A DNA stretch of 64,000 bases from Sphingopyxis sp. L1A2A (GCF_005502465.1 NZ_SCOT01000002.1:182789-246788); one strand, 5' to 3'; counted from the first letter of the stretch, positions 9,666 through 18,865 are shown. Translations and numbers: made by a program. Notes: generated by a model not told the origin, from the letters alone.

Positions 9666-10574
9666 TCAGCCCGCGGGCGGGGTCGCTGGATCGGTCGCCG
9701 ACGGCTTGCTTCGCAATTGCGCGCGAACCGCGCTGACGAACCGGCTCCGCCAGATGGCGACGAGCAGCGCCAGCAGGATGCCCCACGGCAGGATTGCGGC
9801 GCCCAGCGTCAGGACAATGGTCAGCGCGGTGCTGCCGCTGCGCACCAGCGTCTCGCCAGCGTTGGCGAAGGGGTTTTCGCGGCCAATGCCGGGCAGGCCG
9901 CCGTCGCTGACATAGTTGAACGCGACGCTGGTCCACGCGATGCGGGCTTCGCCCGTGCGGCGGCTTTGACGTTCATCACCGAGCTGCCCGCGCAGCTGGC
10001 TGATCTGCGCGAGCAGCTCGGCGCGTTCGCGCTTGTCGAGCCCGCCTGACTTCAGACGCTCCTCGATGCGTGCGATTTCGGCTTCCGACCCGGCGCTGCG
10101 CTGTTGCGAGGCGAGGATTTCGGTGCCGACGTCTTCACCGGCCACGCTGGCGTCGGCGAGCACGCCTTCGGCCTTTTCGACGCTGGCGATCGCGTTGGCG
10201 CCGAACCTGCGGGCGATGCCGGGGTCGAGCTTGAACTGGGTTTGCGCCTCGACGAGCTTTTCGTCGCTTAGCTGGTAGCGGACGTCGACGATGCGGCACC
10301 GCTGGACACCAAGCGTTTCGCAGGCGGCGGCATGATCCTCCTGCACCTTCGCTATACGGTCGTCGGCAAGGCGGAAGGTGTAGGCATAGTCGAAGGCGAC
10401 ACCGGGGGCGGCTTCGATGCCGATGCGGGGGGCGACGACATCATCGGCGGCCGCATCAGCGGCGGCAGGGCTTTCGGTGGCGGACGTCTCGGAAACCGCC
10501 GCATCTTCGGAAGATTGTTCCGAACAGCCGACCAGGGCGAGCGCCATCACGCCCGCTAAGAGCTTCATTTTCAT
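9666..10574 (-). CDS. DUF4349 domain lipoprotein
   Basis: A 302-residue protein beginning MKMKLLAGVM, with a lipobox LALVGC (Cys17), so it should be a lipoprotein. After an acidic, Ala-rich linker (18-50), the DUF4349 domain runs to about 278 and contains a predicted coiled coil (about 160-205: IARIEERLKSGGLDKRERA). A transmembrane helix lies near 249-275, followed by a basic tail. Proteins of this family are of unknown function and probably anchored in the inner membrane. The start is backed by a GGGAGAA ribosome site. The frame can be read further upstream into uvrD but loses protein character. Confidence 0.8.
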   Translation of the reverse strand: MKMKLLAGVMALALVGCSEQSSEDAAVSETSATESPAAADAAADDVVAPRIGIEAAPGVAFDYAYTFRLADDRIAKVQEDHAAACETLGVQRCRIVDVRYQLSDEKLVEAQTQFKLDPGIARRFGANAIASVEKAEGVLADASVAGEDVGTEILASQQRSAGSEAEIARIEERLKSGGLDKRERAELLAQISQLRGQLGDERQSRRTGEARIAWTSVAFNYVSDGGLPGIGRENPFANAGETLVRSGSTALTIVLTLGAAILPWGILLALLVAIWRSRFVSAVRAQLRSKPSATDPATPPAG

Positions 10575-10648
10575 TGAAGATTCTCCCAAAACGCGACTCG
10601 ATGGCCGCGTGGGATGGCATATCATAACTGTTCTAGTTGACAATAGGC

Positions 10649-12955
10649 TCAAGCGCGCTGGACGAAGCTGTCCAAAACCCGCTTGCTGCCGGCCTGTTCG
10701 AACGCCACTTCCAGCTTGTTGCCGTCGATGTCGGCGATTTCGCCATAGCCGAATTTTTCGTGGAACACGCGCATGCCGATGGCCAGGTCGGCGCGCGGCT
10801 TGGCGCCAACCGATGCCGCCGGGCCTTTCTCGCTGGGCGCGGGGGCGCGGGTGATCGTCGATGACCCGGCGACGGCGCGCTGCCACGCCGGGCCGCGCGT
10901 CATGATCCGCGACGGTTGGCGTTCTGCGACGTGCGCGAAGGGATCGCCCTGCGCCGACCAGTTGGCGCGCCACAAACTCGCACCACCACCGAAGCTGTTT
11001 TCGCTGTCGATATGTTCGGGCGGGATTTCGGCGATGAAGCGGCTGGGGATGCTGCTCATCCACTGGCCGTAGATGCGGCGGTTGGCGGCGTGGTAGATGC
11101 TGGCGCGCTGGCGGGCGCGGGTGATCGCGACATAGGCGAGCCGGCGTTCTTCCTCGAGGCTGGCGGTGCCGCCTTCGTCCATCGACCGCTGCGACGGGAA
11201 CACGCCATCCTCCCACCCGGCCAGAAAGACATGGTCGAACTCAAGGCCTTTCGCGGCGTGGATCGTCATGATGGTGACGGTTTCGGTCGTGTCGTTGGTG
11301 TCGCGGTCCATCACCAGGCTGACATGTTCGAGGAATTCCTCGAGCGTTTGATATTCCTCCATCGCGCGGACGAGTTCGGACAGGTTTTCGAGCCGCCCCG
11401 CGGCCTCGACGCTGCGGTCGGCCTGGAGCATCGCGGTGTAGCCCGATTCGTCGAGGATCAGCTGGGTCAACTCGGGGTGCGACAGCTGGTTTGCCTTTTC
11501 CTGCCAACCGCGCATTTGTGTGACGAAATTGGCGAGCTGGCGGCGCGCCTGGGGGGTCAGCTCGTCGGTTTCGATCAGGCGCGCCGCGGCGTGGAGCAGC
11601 GAGGCCTGTTCGTGGCGCGCGAACTGGTGGATCCGCTGGAGCGCCTTGTCGCCAAGCCCGCGTTTCGGCGTGTTGACGATGCGCTCGAACGCCAGATCAT
11701 CGGCCGCCGACTGGACGAGGCGGAGATAGGCGAGGGCGTCGCGAATCTCGGCGCGTTCGTAGAAACGAAAGCCGCCGACGATGCGGTAGGGCATGCCGAT
11801 CGCAATGAAGCGGTCCTCAAACTCGCGGGTTTGAAACTGCGCGCGAACGAGGATGGCGGCGCGGTCGAGGCTGACCTGACGATGCTGAAGCGTTTCCAGC
11901 TCCTCGCCGATCCGCCGCGCTTCCTCCGGCCCGTCCCACACCCCCACGACGCGCAGCTTGTCGCCGGGATCGAGATCGGTCCACAACGTCTTGCCCAGCC
12001 GCCCGCTGTTCTGCGCGATCAGCGCCGAGGCGGCGGCGAGGATCTGGGGCGTCGAGCGGTAATTTTGTTCAAGGCGGATCACCGTCGCGCCGGGAAAATC
12101 CTTCTCAAAGCGCAGGATGTTCGCAACCTCGGCGCCGCGCCATGAATAGATCGACTGGTCGTCATCGCCGACGCAGCAGATATTTTTCCGGGTTTGCGCG
12201 AGCAGGCGCAGCCACAAATACTGGCTGGCATTGGTGTCCTGATATTCGTCGACCAGGATATATTTGAAGCGGTCCTGATACTGCGCCAGCACATCGCGAT
12301 GGTTTTTCAGGATCACCAGCATGTGGAGCAACAGGTCGCCGAAATCGCAGGCGTTGAGCGTCTTCAGCCGCGCCTGATACAGCGCGTAGAAATGCTGCCC
12401 CTTGCCGTCGGCGTAGGATTCCTTGTCGGCGGCGTCGAGATCGGACGGGACGAGGCCGCGGTTCTTCCATTTGTCGATCAGCCCCGCCAGTTGGCGCGCG
12501 GGCCAGCGCTTTTCGTCGAGGCCGTCGGCCTGGATCAGCTGTTTGAGCACGCGCAGCTGGTCGTCGGTGTCGAGGATGGTGAAATTGCTTTGCAGGCCCA
12601 CCAATTCGGCGTGGCGGCGCAGCATCTTGGCCGCGATGCTGTGAAAGGTGCCGAGCCACGCCATGCCCTCGACCGCGTCGCCCATCATGCGCCCGATCCG
12701 CTCGCGCATCTCGCGCGCCGCCTTGTTGGTAAAGGTGACCGCGAGAATTTCGGACGGCCAGGCGCGCCGCGTCGCGATGATGTGGCCCAGCCGCGCGGTC
12801 AGCGCCGCGGTCTTGCCGGTCCCGGCGCCCGCGAGCATCAGCACCGGGCCTTCGGTGGTCAGCACCGCCTGCCGCTGCGGCCCGTTCAATCCTTGCAGAT
12901 AGGGCGGGTCCGACGGATCGGGTGGGGGCAGGTCGGGCAGCGAGGCAGGGGGCAT
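10649..12955 (-). CDS. uvrD: UvrD/PcrA superfamily 1 DNA helicase
   Basis: About 768 residues with all SF1A motifs: AGAGTGKT (Walker A, near 42-49), VDEYQDTN (motif II), VGDDDQSIYSWRGA (III), LEQNYRSTPQIL (IV), TIHAAKGLEFDHVFLAG (V) and EEERRLAYVAITRAR (VI). The C terminus VFHEKFGYGEIADIDGNKLEVAF is the Tudor-like RNA-polymerase-interaction domain of PcrA/UvrD. It unwinds 3'-5' in nucleotide excision and mismatch repair and can back-track stalled RNA polymerase. ATG 12955 is used; GTG 12961 is also in frame. A perfect LexA-type box lies directly upstream at 12966-12980, so SOS induction is likely. Confidence 0.93.
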   Translation of the reverse strand: MPPASLPDLPPPDPSDPPYLQGLNGPQRQAVLTTEGPVLMLAGAGTGKTAALTARLGHIIATRRAWPSEILAVTFTNKAAREMRERIGRMMGDAVEGMAWLGTFHSIAAKMLRRHAELVGLQSNFTILDTDDQLRVLKQLIQADGLDEKRWPARQLAGLIDKWKNRGLVPSDLDAADKESYADGKGQHFYALYQARLKTLNACDFGDLLLHMLVILKNHRDVLAQYQDRFKYILVDEYQDTNASQYLWLRLLAQTRKNICCVGDDDQSIYSWRGAEVANILRFEKDFPGATVIRLEQNYRSTPQILAAASALIAQNSGRLGKTLWTDLDPGDKLRVVGVWDGPEEARRIGEELETLQHRQVSLDRAAILVRAQFQTREFEDRFIAIGMPYRIVGGFRFYERAEIRDALAYLRLVQSAADDLAFERIVNTPKRGLGDKALQRIHQFARHEQASLLHAAARLIETDELTPQARRQLANFVTQMRGWQEKANQLSHPELTQLILDESGYTAMLQADRSVEAAGRLENLSELVRAMEEYQTLEEFLEHVSLVMDRDTNDTTETVTIMTIHAAKGLEFDHVFLAGWEDGVFPSQRSMDEGGTASLEEERRLAYVAITRARQRASIYHAANRRIYGQWMSSIPSRFIAEIPPEHIDSENSFGGGASLWRANWSAQGDPFAHVAERQPSRIMTRGPAWQRAVAGSSTITRAPAPSEKGPAASVGAKPRADLAIGMRVFHEKFGYGEIADIDGNKLEVAFEQAGSKRVLDSFVQRA

Positions 12956-12965
12956 GGTCACGCGC

Positions 12966-12980
12966 GAACGATTAGGGAAC
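12966..12980 (-). promoter_or_regulatory. LexA (SOS) box upstream of uvrD
   Basis: On the minus strand the sequence reads GTTC-CCTAATC-GTTC, an exact match to the alphaproteobacterial LexA consensus GTTC-N7-GTTC. It ends about 10 bases before the uvrD ATG (5 bases before the alternative GTG). That is where a repressor would block transcription or initiation of uvrD. The site is seen directly; LexA binding is inferred. Confidence 0.75.
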
Positions 12981-13015
12981 AGCGGCGGCGCTGTCCAGCT
13001 TAGCGCGGCGGGTTG

Positions 13016-13558
13016 TTATGCAAGCCGCAGCAATGTCAGCCGCGCCTTGCCCACCTTGCGATCGGCGTCGATGGTGAATCCGGCCACGTCGATGGTTTCG
13101 CTGTGCGCGGTTTCGACCGACACCCAGCTATCGGGGCCGATCCAGCCGAGGCGGTTCAATTTATCGAGCGCGACGCTGGCGGCGCCGGTGCCATAGGGCG
13201 GGTCGAGCATCAGCAGGTCATAGGCGCGCGGTGCCGGACCCAGCCCGAGCACCGACCCGGCGCGGACATCGGCGCGCCCGGCCGCGCCCAGGCTGGACAA
13301 ATTTCCGCGCAGCACGTCGAGGGCGTCACGGTCCTGTTCGGCGAACAGGCAGGTCGCGGCGCCGCGCGACAGGGCTTCGATGCCGAGCGCGCCCGACCCG
13401 GCGAACAGGTCGGCGACGACCAGCCCCTCGAAACTGCCCAGGCGGCTGGTCAGCATCGAGAACAGGGTCTCGCGGGTGCGGTCGGCGGTCGGGCGCGTTG
13501 CGTCGCCTTTGGGCGCCAGCAGCTTGCGGCCGCGCCATTCGCCGGAAATGACTCGCAT
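13016..13558 (-). CDS. rsmD: 16S rRNA m2G966 methyltransferase RsmD
   Basis: A 180-residue SAM-dependent methyltransferase. It has the RsmD N terminus MRVISGEWRGRKL, then TRPTADRTRETLF, motif I DLFAGSGALGIEALSRGA (50-67) and the catalytic DPPY (119-122). It methylates N2 of G966 in 16S rRNA late in 30S assembly. The start is clear from the family N terminus; a longer frame up to 13753 runs into the pseudouridine synthase and is ignored. The upstream pseudouridine synthase gene ends 5 bases before this start, suggesting an rRNA-modification operon. Confidence 0.93.
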   Translation of the reverse strand: MRVISGEWRGRKLLAPKGDATRPTADRTRETLFSMLTSRLGSFEGLVVADLFAGSGALGIEALSRGAATCLFAEQDRDALDVLRGNLSSLGAAGRADVRAGSVLGLGPAPRAYDLLMLDPPYGTGAASVALDKLNRLGWIGPDSWVSVETAHSETIDVAGFTIDADRKVGKARLTLLRLA

Positions 13559-13563
13559 CGCGC

Positions 13564-14427
13564 TCAGCCCATATGCCGGCGGAATTTGAACAATTCGTCG
13601 CGCGGCACAACATCGACCGCGCTCATCGGCAAACCGTCGAGTTCGAACGCACCGTAACGGGTGCGGATCAGGCGGCTGACCTGCAAGCCGAAATGTTCGA
13701 GCACCTTGCGGACTTCGCGGTTCTTGCCCTCGGTCAGCGTCATTTCGACCCATTGGTTGCGCCCGGTGCGGCGTTCCAGATTGGCGTCGATCTTGCCATA
13801 GGTCACCCCGTCGATGGTGATCCCCATCGCGAGTTCCTCCAGCTGATCCTGGCTGATGTCGCCAAAGGCGCGGGCGCGATAGGTGCGCTCGACCCCGCTG
13901 GCGGGCAGTTCGAGCTGGCGCTTGAATTCACCGTCATTGGTCAGCAGCAGCAAGCCCTCGGTGTTATAATCGAGGCGGCCGACCGGCATCAGCCGCGGCA
14001 GGTCCTTGGGCAATATATCGTAAATCGTCTTGCGCCCCTTGGGGTCGCGCGCTGCGGTGATGCAGCCAGCAGGCTTGTGAAAGCGGTAGAGGCGCGTCGA
14101 AACCGGCTTGGCGACCGGATTGCCATCGACCGTCAGCCCTTCGAGCGAGGTCAGCAGCGGCGCGGGCTGGACCACGACGACACCGTTCAGCGCGATCCGC
14201 CCTTCCTCGACCATCCGCTCGACATCGCGGCGCGAGCCGACCCCGGCGCGCGCGAGCAGCTTGGCGATCCGCTGCGGGCCGTCCTCGTCGCGTTCGGCGT
14301 CGGCGGGCTTGGCTTTGAGCGCCGAGGCGGCACCGCGCGCGGCGCGGCGGCCTTTCGGCGCGTCGCGGTCGCCAGCGGACTTGGGCGCTGAGCGCGGGGC
14401 GGCGCGGGGAGGTCGACGGGTGGTCAT
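13564..14427 (-). CDS. RsuA/RluB-family 23S rRNA pseudouridine synthase
   Basis: A 287-residue enzyme. Residues 1-48 are a basic, Ala-rich extension. The S4 RNA-binding domain (about 51-98) contains IAKLLARAGVGSRRDVERM. The catalytic domain has PVGRLDYNTEGLLLLTNDG, with catalytic Asp153 in RLD, and ends with GKNREVRKVLEHFGL. The best match in character is RluB (Psi2605 in 23S rRNA), but RluE/RluF cannot be excluded from sequence alone. The start ATG 14427 gives the basic extension MTTRRPPRAAPR. The frame stays open to 14976, but that part overlaps the response regulator gene and looks like a shadow. It is followed by rsmD 5 bases downstream. Confidence 0.88.
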   Translation of the reverse strand: MTTRRPPRAAPRSAPKSAGDRDAPKGRRAARGAASALKAKPADAERDEDGPQRIAKLLARAGVGSRRDVERMVEEGRIALNGVVVVQPAPLLTSLEGLTVDGNPVAKPVSTRLYRFHKPAGCITAARDPKGRKTIYDILPKDLPRLMPVGRLDYNTEGLLLLTNDGEFKRQLELPASGVERTYRARAFGDISQDQLEELAMGITIDGVTYGKIDANLERRTGRNQWVEMTLTEGKNREVRKVLEHFGLQVSRLIRTRYGAFELDGLPMSAVDVVPRDELFKFRRHMG

Positions 14428-14581
14428 GGGAACGGGTACGGCTTTCTTGTCGTTATGCGGGCAATAGTGTTGCCTTGTGATCACGCTCATAGCCGGAAAA
14501 GTGTCGCTTCGTCGATGGCAAGCAGAAGCAATCTTGCACGACCGTGCCGAGCGCGTCATGGCGCGGTTAAAGGGAATGAAT

Positions 14582-15019
14582 ATGCTCTTTGCGTCCCGCC
14601 CGTCCTGCATCAAGCGGCTGCTGATCATCGAGGATGATCCGCTGGTCGCGTTCGATAATGAGCGGACGCTGAAACACAGCGGGTACGACATCGTCGCGAC
14701 GGTCGATTCGGGCGAGGCAGCGGTGCCGATCATCGCCGACGAACAGATCGACGCGCTGGTCCTCGACCTGGGGCTGGCGGGGCATATGACCGGCCGCGAA
14801 GTGGCGCGATTGGCGCGCGATCGCGGCATTGCGGTGCTGTTGGTGACGGGCAAATGCCCCGAAGACGCTGCCGACATCGCGGTAGCCTGTCTGAGCAAGC
14901 CGCACAGCGCGTCGGCATTGGTGAGCGCATTGCGCGCGGTCGAAACGATGACGTGCAAGAACCAGGCGCCGCGCAAGGTCAGCGGGCTGTTGACTTATTG
15001 GCGACCCGAACCGGCGTAA
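14582..15019 (+). CDS. Single-domain response regulator (receiver only)
   Basis: A 145-residue protein consisting of one CheY-like receiver domain. Acidic pocket residues E17/D18/D19, phospho-acceptor D62 (in LVLDLGLAG), T89 and K106 (in LSKP) are all present. No output domain follows; the last 25 residues are basic and probably flexible. Start choice: ATG 14582 has AAAGGG seven bases upstream, whereas the longer frame to 14477 lacks a ribosome site. No histidine kinase is nearby, so its partner is unlinked. Receiver-only proteins of this kind often act in phosphorelays or sense general stress in alphaproteobacteria; that is an inference. Confidence 0.82.
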   Translation: MLFASRPSCIKRLLIIEDDPLVAFDNERTLKHSGYDIVATVDSGEAAVPIIADEQIDALVLDLGLAGHMTGREVARLARDRGIAVLLVTGKCPEDAADIAVACLSKPHSASALVSALRAVETMTCKNQAPRKVSGLLTYWRPEPA

Positions 15020-15089
15020 CCGGTAACCTTTCGGCCACTGCGGTCGAACTTTCCCGATAGACCCACATGCTCGGGCGAAGGGAAATAGT

Positions 15090-15842
15090 GTGAAGACGAA
15101 CCCGATTTTTCTCGCCGCGCTTGGCGCAACGGCGGTAGTGGCGCTCGTGACGCTCGCTCCTGAAGAAAGTCTGGCCGCCGCGCAATCACGACCGAGCGCG
15201 GAAAATGGACCACCGGTGCTGGTCGAACTGTTCACCAGCCAAGGCTGTTCGTCATGTCCACCAGCCGACCGCGTTCTGGAAAAGATCGACCGTGCGACCG
15301 CCGTTGTCGCGATCAGTCGTCCGGTGACATACTGGGATCGACTGGGCTGGAAAGACACGCTGGCCCGCGCGGCAAACGATGCGCGTCAGCGACGCTATGC
15401 TGCGCGCGGCCTGCCCGGCGGCGGGGTCTATACGCCGGAGGCGGTGGTCCAGGCACGTCAGGCGGTCGTTGGGTCAGACGAGCGGCAACTTCGCCGACTG
15501 ATAGCCGGAGCACGCAAAGGCCCGCCGATGACCCTGACGCAGACGGGCGGCCGCATCACGGCGGGACAGGCAGCCCCGCACAGCGAGCTGAATTTCATTG
15601 CCGTGGCCGCCCGCCGCGATGTCGGGATCCAGGCCGGCGAGAATGGTCAGCGACGGCTTGGTTATACCAATGTCGTGCTGAACGAAGTCGCGGTGGCCTG
15701 TTCCCGGAAAGGCGTGTGCAGCGCCGCGATCCCCGCTGCGATCGCAAATCAACCCGGCGCCGATCGCTGGGCCGTTGTCCTGCAACGCGTCGATCACGGC
15801 CCAGTGGAAGCCGTGCGCTGGATCAGCCGACCGGCCAAATAG
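15090..15842 (+). CDS. DUF1223 secreted thioredoxin-like protein
   Basis: A 250-residue protein starting at GTG 15090 with GAAGGG upstream. Residues 1-31 form a signal peptide. The DUF1223 core starts with VLVELFTSQGCSSCPPADR, where C53-x2-C56 resembles a thioredoxin-type redox pair, and continues with RGLPGGGVYTPEAVVQ. The family is widespread in alphaproteobacteria and has a thioredoxin-like fold; its role is unknown, although a periplasmic redox function is plausible. It is 70 bases downstream of the receiver gene on the same strand. Confidence 0.85.
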   Translation: MKTNPIFLAALGATAVVALVTLAPEESLAAAQSRPSAENGPPVLVELFTSQGCSSCPPADRVLEKIDRATAVVAISRPVTYWDRLGWKDTLARAANDARQRRYAARGLPGGGVYTPEAVVQARQAVVGSDERQLRRLIAGARKGPPMTLTQTGGRITAGQAAPHSELNFIAVAARRDVGIQAGENGQRRLGYTNVVLNEVAVACSRKGVCSAAIPAAIANQPGADRWAVVLQRVDHGPVEAVRWISRPAK

Positions 15843-15924
15843 CCGCTTCCAATTTGCCCCCGACGCTTTAGGCCAAGCGATCAGCATATTCGCATCCGCG
15901 ACGACGGATGCGCGGGAGCATGGA

Positions 15925-17481
15925 ATGTCGATTGATCTGATCCGGTTTTTGATTTTTGTCGCGGTGCTGGTCGGGCTGGTAATCGTCGCCTTGTCGGTCC
16001 CGGCCTTTCGCCCCTATCTGCGGAAGAACCCGATGGTGACGTTCCTGCTCGGCATCTCGAGCGGCTTTCCGCTGACTCTGTTGATCGCAACGATGACCTT
16101 CTGGCTGGCGAAAGTCGGTATCGATACCGCGACGATCGGTTTTGCGGTCGCGCTCGGCATTCCCTACACGATCAAATTCCTGTGGGCGCCGCTCGTCGAC
16201 AAATTGCCGATCCCTTTTTTGACCAGAACATTCGGGCAAAGGCGCGGGTGGCTGTTCTTCATTCAGGCGCTGCTGTTCGTCGCGATCTGGCAATTGGGGG
16301 CGAGCAATCCGCAACCCGGCGACATCGGCCAGTTCGCCATCTGGGCGCTGATCACCGCCTTTCTGTCGGCGACGCAGGACATCGTTATCGATGCCTATCG
16401 CATCGAAATCCTCGAGGACGACGAGTTCGCCCATGGCATCGCGACCAATCAGTTCGGCTATCGCACCGGCAATCTGATCGCGGGCGCCGGGACGATCTAT
16501 TTTGCGTCGACCGAGGGGCTCGGGCTGGGCTGGGCGACTGCGTATGCGCTAACGGGGTTCTGCATCGTTCCTGCTATTATCGGCGCGCTGTGGGCGGGGC
16601 CAGGTAAGTTCGTCGATCGTTTCGCGCAGGCGTCGGGCATGAAGGCGGGGCAATGGCTGACCGAGGCGGTAGTCAATCCATTCCGCGAGTTTTTGAGCCG
16701 CCACGGCGCCTTCCTGATCCTCGGCTTCGTGCTGGTGTACAAGGTCGGCGATGCGATGGGGCAGGCGATGCTGGGGCCGATGATCGTCGATCTGGGCTTT
16801 GCCGACCTCGATTATATTTCGGCCAACAAGCTGTGGGGCTTTGGCGCGCTGATCGTCGGATCGGCGCTCGGCGCGCCATTCTTGCTGTGGCTGGGGATGG
16901 GCCGCGCGCTCGTGATCTCCGGCTTTATGATGATGTTCTCGAACGTCATGTTCATGATCCTGGCCGCCACCGGCGACAATTACTGGATGATGGTCGCGGC
17001 GATCGTGACCGAAAATGTGACGAGCGGCATCGGGCTTACGGTGTTCGCGACCTATTTGTCGGGGCTGTCGAACATCGCCTACACCGCCACACAATTTGCG
17101 CTGCTGTCGTCGTTCGCCGGGGTCGGGCGGACGTTCATGGCGGGACCGGCGGGCATCGTCGCCGAAAATTTTGGCTGGGTTATTTTCTGGGGCTTCACGG
17201 TGGCGGCGGCGATCCCGGGGATGCTGCTGCTGTGGCTCCTGTGGAGCAAGGGCTATGTCGTTGAAGGCGTCCGGCAGGCCGAGGTCGTCGATGACCAGCG
17301 GTTGCGGCAGCCCGTCGGGGCGATCCGCATCACCGGTTTCATTCTGATCGTCGCGGGGCTGGTCGGGGTGTTGTTGGCGCAGCAGTTGGAGCTTGCGGGC
17401 TATGTGATGGCGTCGTCGCTGGTTGCGGTCGTGGTGGGCAGCGTCATGGCGTGGACCGGCAAGCCTGCGCAGGCAGTTTAG
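15925..17481 (+). CDS. AmpG-like major facilitator permease
   Basis: A 518-residue polytopic membrane protein with about 12-14 hydrophobic helices. Diagnostic AmpG/SLC33-type motifs are GISSGFPLTLLIATMTFWL (about 45-63), GIPYTIKFLWAPLVDKLPIP (about 80-99), and RGWLFFIQALLF before the fourth helix. AmpG imports GlcNAc-anhydro-muropeptides for cell wall recycling. This family also includes acetyl-CoA transporters, so muropeptide transport is the best but not the only reading. Start ATG 15925 follows GGGAGCATGG and gives a short N-terminal helix. It is convergent with folC, with a four-base overlap of the stop codons. Confidence 0.82.
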   Translation: MSIDLIRFLIFVAVLVGLVIVALSVPAFRPYLRKNPMVTFLLGISSGFPLTLLIATMTFWLAKVGIDTATIGFAVALGIPYTIKFLWAPLVDKLPIPFLTRTFGQRRGWLFFIQALLFVAIWQLGASNPQPGDIGQFAIWALITAFLSATQDIVIDAYRIEILEDDEFAHGIATNQFGYRTGNLIAGAGTIYFASTEGLGLGWATAYALTGFCIVPAIIGALWAGPGKFVDRFAQASGMKAGQWLTEAVVNPFREFLSRHGAFLILGFVLVYKVGDAMGQAMLGPMIVDLGFADLDYISANKLWGFGALIVGSALGAPFLLWLGMGRALVISGFMMMFSNVMFMILAATGDNYWMMVAAIVTENVTSGIGLTVFATYLSGLSNIAYTATQFALLSSFAGVGRTFMAGPAGIVAENFGWVIFWGFTVAAAIPGMLLLWLLWSKGYVVEGVRQAEVVDDQRLRQPVGAIRITGFILIVAGLVGVLLAQQLELAGYVMASSLVAVVVGSVMAWTGKPAQAV

Positions 17482-18818
17482 TCGGGCAGCTCGTCGTTGC
17501 GGCGCAGGACATCACCGGCGAGGTAAAGCGAACCGCAGATGAGGACGTCTGCGGCGGGGCGGTGCGCAGCGATGAACGCGAGCGCCGCCGCCACATCATC
17601 GCACGGTTGCGTGTCGGCGATGCCCAGCTCGCTTTGGACCCAATGGCACAGATTTTTGGGATCGTGATCATCATGGCCCGGGATCGGCACCGCCTGAAAC
17701 GACGCGATTTTGTCGGCGAAGGGACATAGGAAACCCATGGCATCCTTGTTGCCCAACAGCCCGCAGACAATGTGCAGTTGCGGCTGGTCGGCTAGCGCCA
17801 TTGCGAGCGCCGCACCCGCATCGGGATTATGGCCGCCGTCGAGCCAGATGTCCGTGCCGTCGGGCAGCAACTTAGTGAGCGGCCCGTCGCCCAATCGCTG
17901 CATCCTGCCCGGCCAGAAAGCTGTGGCGATACCCTTGCCGATGTCATCGCCGCTCGGTTGCGGCTCTGCGGTGCTGCGCAGCATGGCAATCGCGAGACCG
18001 GCATTGCGCATCTGATGCGCGCCCGCCATGCGCGAACGAAGGGTCGGCGCAATCGAACCGCGGTTCGATTGCCAGCGGAAGCCGTTGGTCTCGGGGACGA
18101 CAGCCCATCCATCGCCTTCTGAAAATAGCGTGCCATCGACTGCGGCGGCGCGGTCGCGGACCAGCTTCATCACATGATCGGGATAAGCAAGCGTGGCCAG
18201 CGCCGCACCCGGCTTGAAGATCCCGGTCTTCTCCCAGGCGATGCGTTCGATCGCCTCGGCTGGCACGCCTTCTTCGGGGGCCAGCAGGAACGCTTCATGA
18301 TCGATGCCGAGCGAGGCGATGCCGCAGACCGCCGGGGCGGGGATGATGTTGGTGGCGTCAAGGCGGCCGCCCAGACCAACCTCGATAATGCAATCGTCGG
18401 CGGGGATGCGCGCAAAGGCAAGGAAAGCGGCGGCGGTGGTTACTTCGAAGAAGCTGGCTTGCAGGTCGGCGGCGACGTCGAGCACTTCGTGGAGCAACGC
18501 CGCGAGCAGCGCGTCATCGATCAGCGTTCCGGCAAGGCGGATACGCTCGTTGAAGCGGACGAGATGCGGGCTGGTGTAACTGTGGACGCGGCGCCCCTGC
18601 GCTTCGAGGATCGAGCGCAGATAGGCGCAGGTCGAGCCTTTGCCGTTGGTGCCAGCGACGTGAAAGATGCGCGGGAGGTCATTGTGCGGGTTGCCGAGGC
18701 GGGCGCAAAGTTCGGCGATGCGCTCAAGGCCGAGGATGTCGCGGCCCGGCGACAACGCGGCGAGGCGGTCGAGCTGGGTCTGGACTGCGGGGTCGGAGGA
18801 GTGGGCGTGGTCGGGCAT
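17478..18818 (-). CDS. folC: Bifunctional folylpolyglutamate synthase/dihydrofolate synthase
   Basis: A 446-residue Mur-ligase-family enzyme. The P-loop is VAGTNGKGST (54-63). Other signatures are YTSPHLVRFNERIRL, a DCIIEVGLGGRLDATN stretch and DGGHNPDA toward the C-terminal domain. It adds glutamate to dihydropteroate and to folates. It is the last gene of the minus-strand series lapA-pyrF-trpF-trpB-trpA-accD-folC. A dispersed repeat occupies most of the 146-base gap to accD, so expression may be partly uncoupled from the rest. Confidence 0.92.
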   Translation of the reverse strand: MPDHAHSSDPAVQTQLDRLAALSPGRDILGLERIAELCARLGNPHNDLPRIFHVAGTNGKGSTCAYLRSILEAQGRRVHSYTSPHLVRFNERIRLAGTLIDDALLAALLHEVLDVAADLQASFFEVTTAAAFLAFARIPADDCIIEVGLGGRLDATNIIPAPAVCGIASLGIDHEAFLLAPEEGVPAEAIERIAWEKTGIFKPGAALATLAYPDHVMKLVRDRAAAVDGTLFSEGDGWAVVPETNGFRWQSNRGSIAPTLRSRMAGAHQMRNAGLAIAMLRSTAEPQPSGDDIGKGIATAFWPGRMQRLGDGPLTKLLPDGTDIWLDGGHNPDAGAALAMALADQPQLHIVCGLLGNKDAMGFLCPFADKIASFQAVPIPGHDDHDPKNLCHWVQSELGIADTQPCDDVAAALAFIAAHRPAADVLICGSLYLAGDVLRRNDELPD

Positions 18819-18865
18819 TGTTAGAGCCTTGATCCTGAAATTGCCGTCAGACCTTCCTCGTCTTC

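Noticed and set aside
14428..14976. Upstream extension of the pseudouridine synthase frame
   Set aside because: Overlaps the response regulator gene on the other strand and lacks S4/PSUS family similarity; the ATG at 14427 gives a sensible start.
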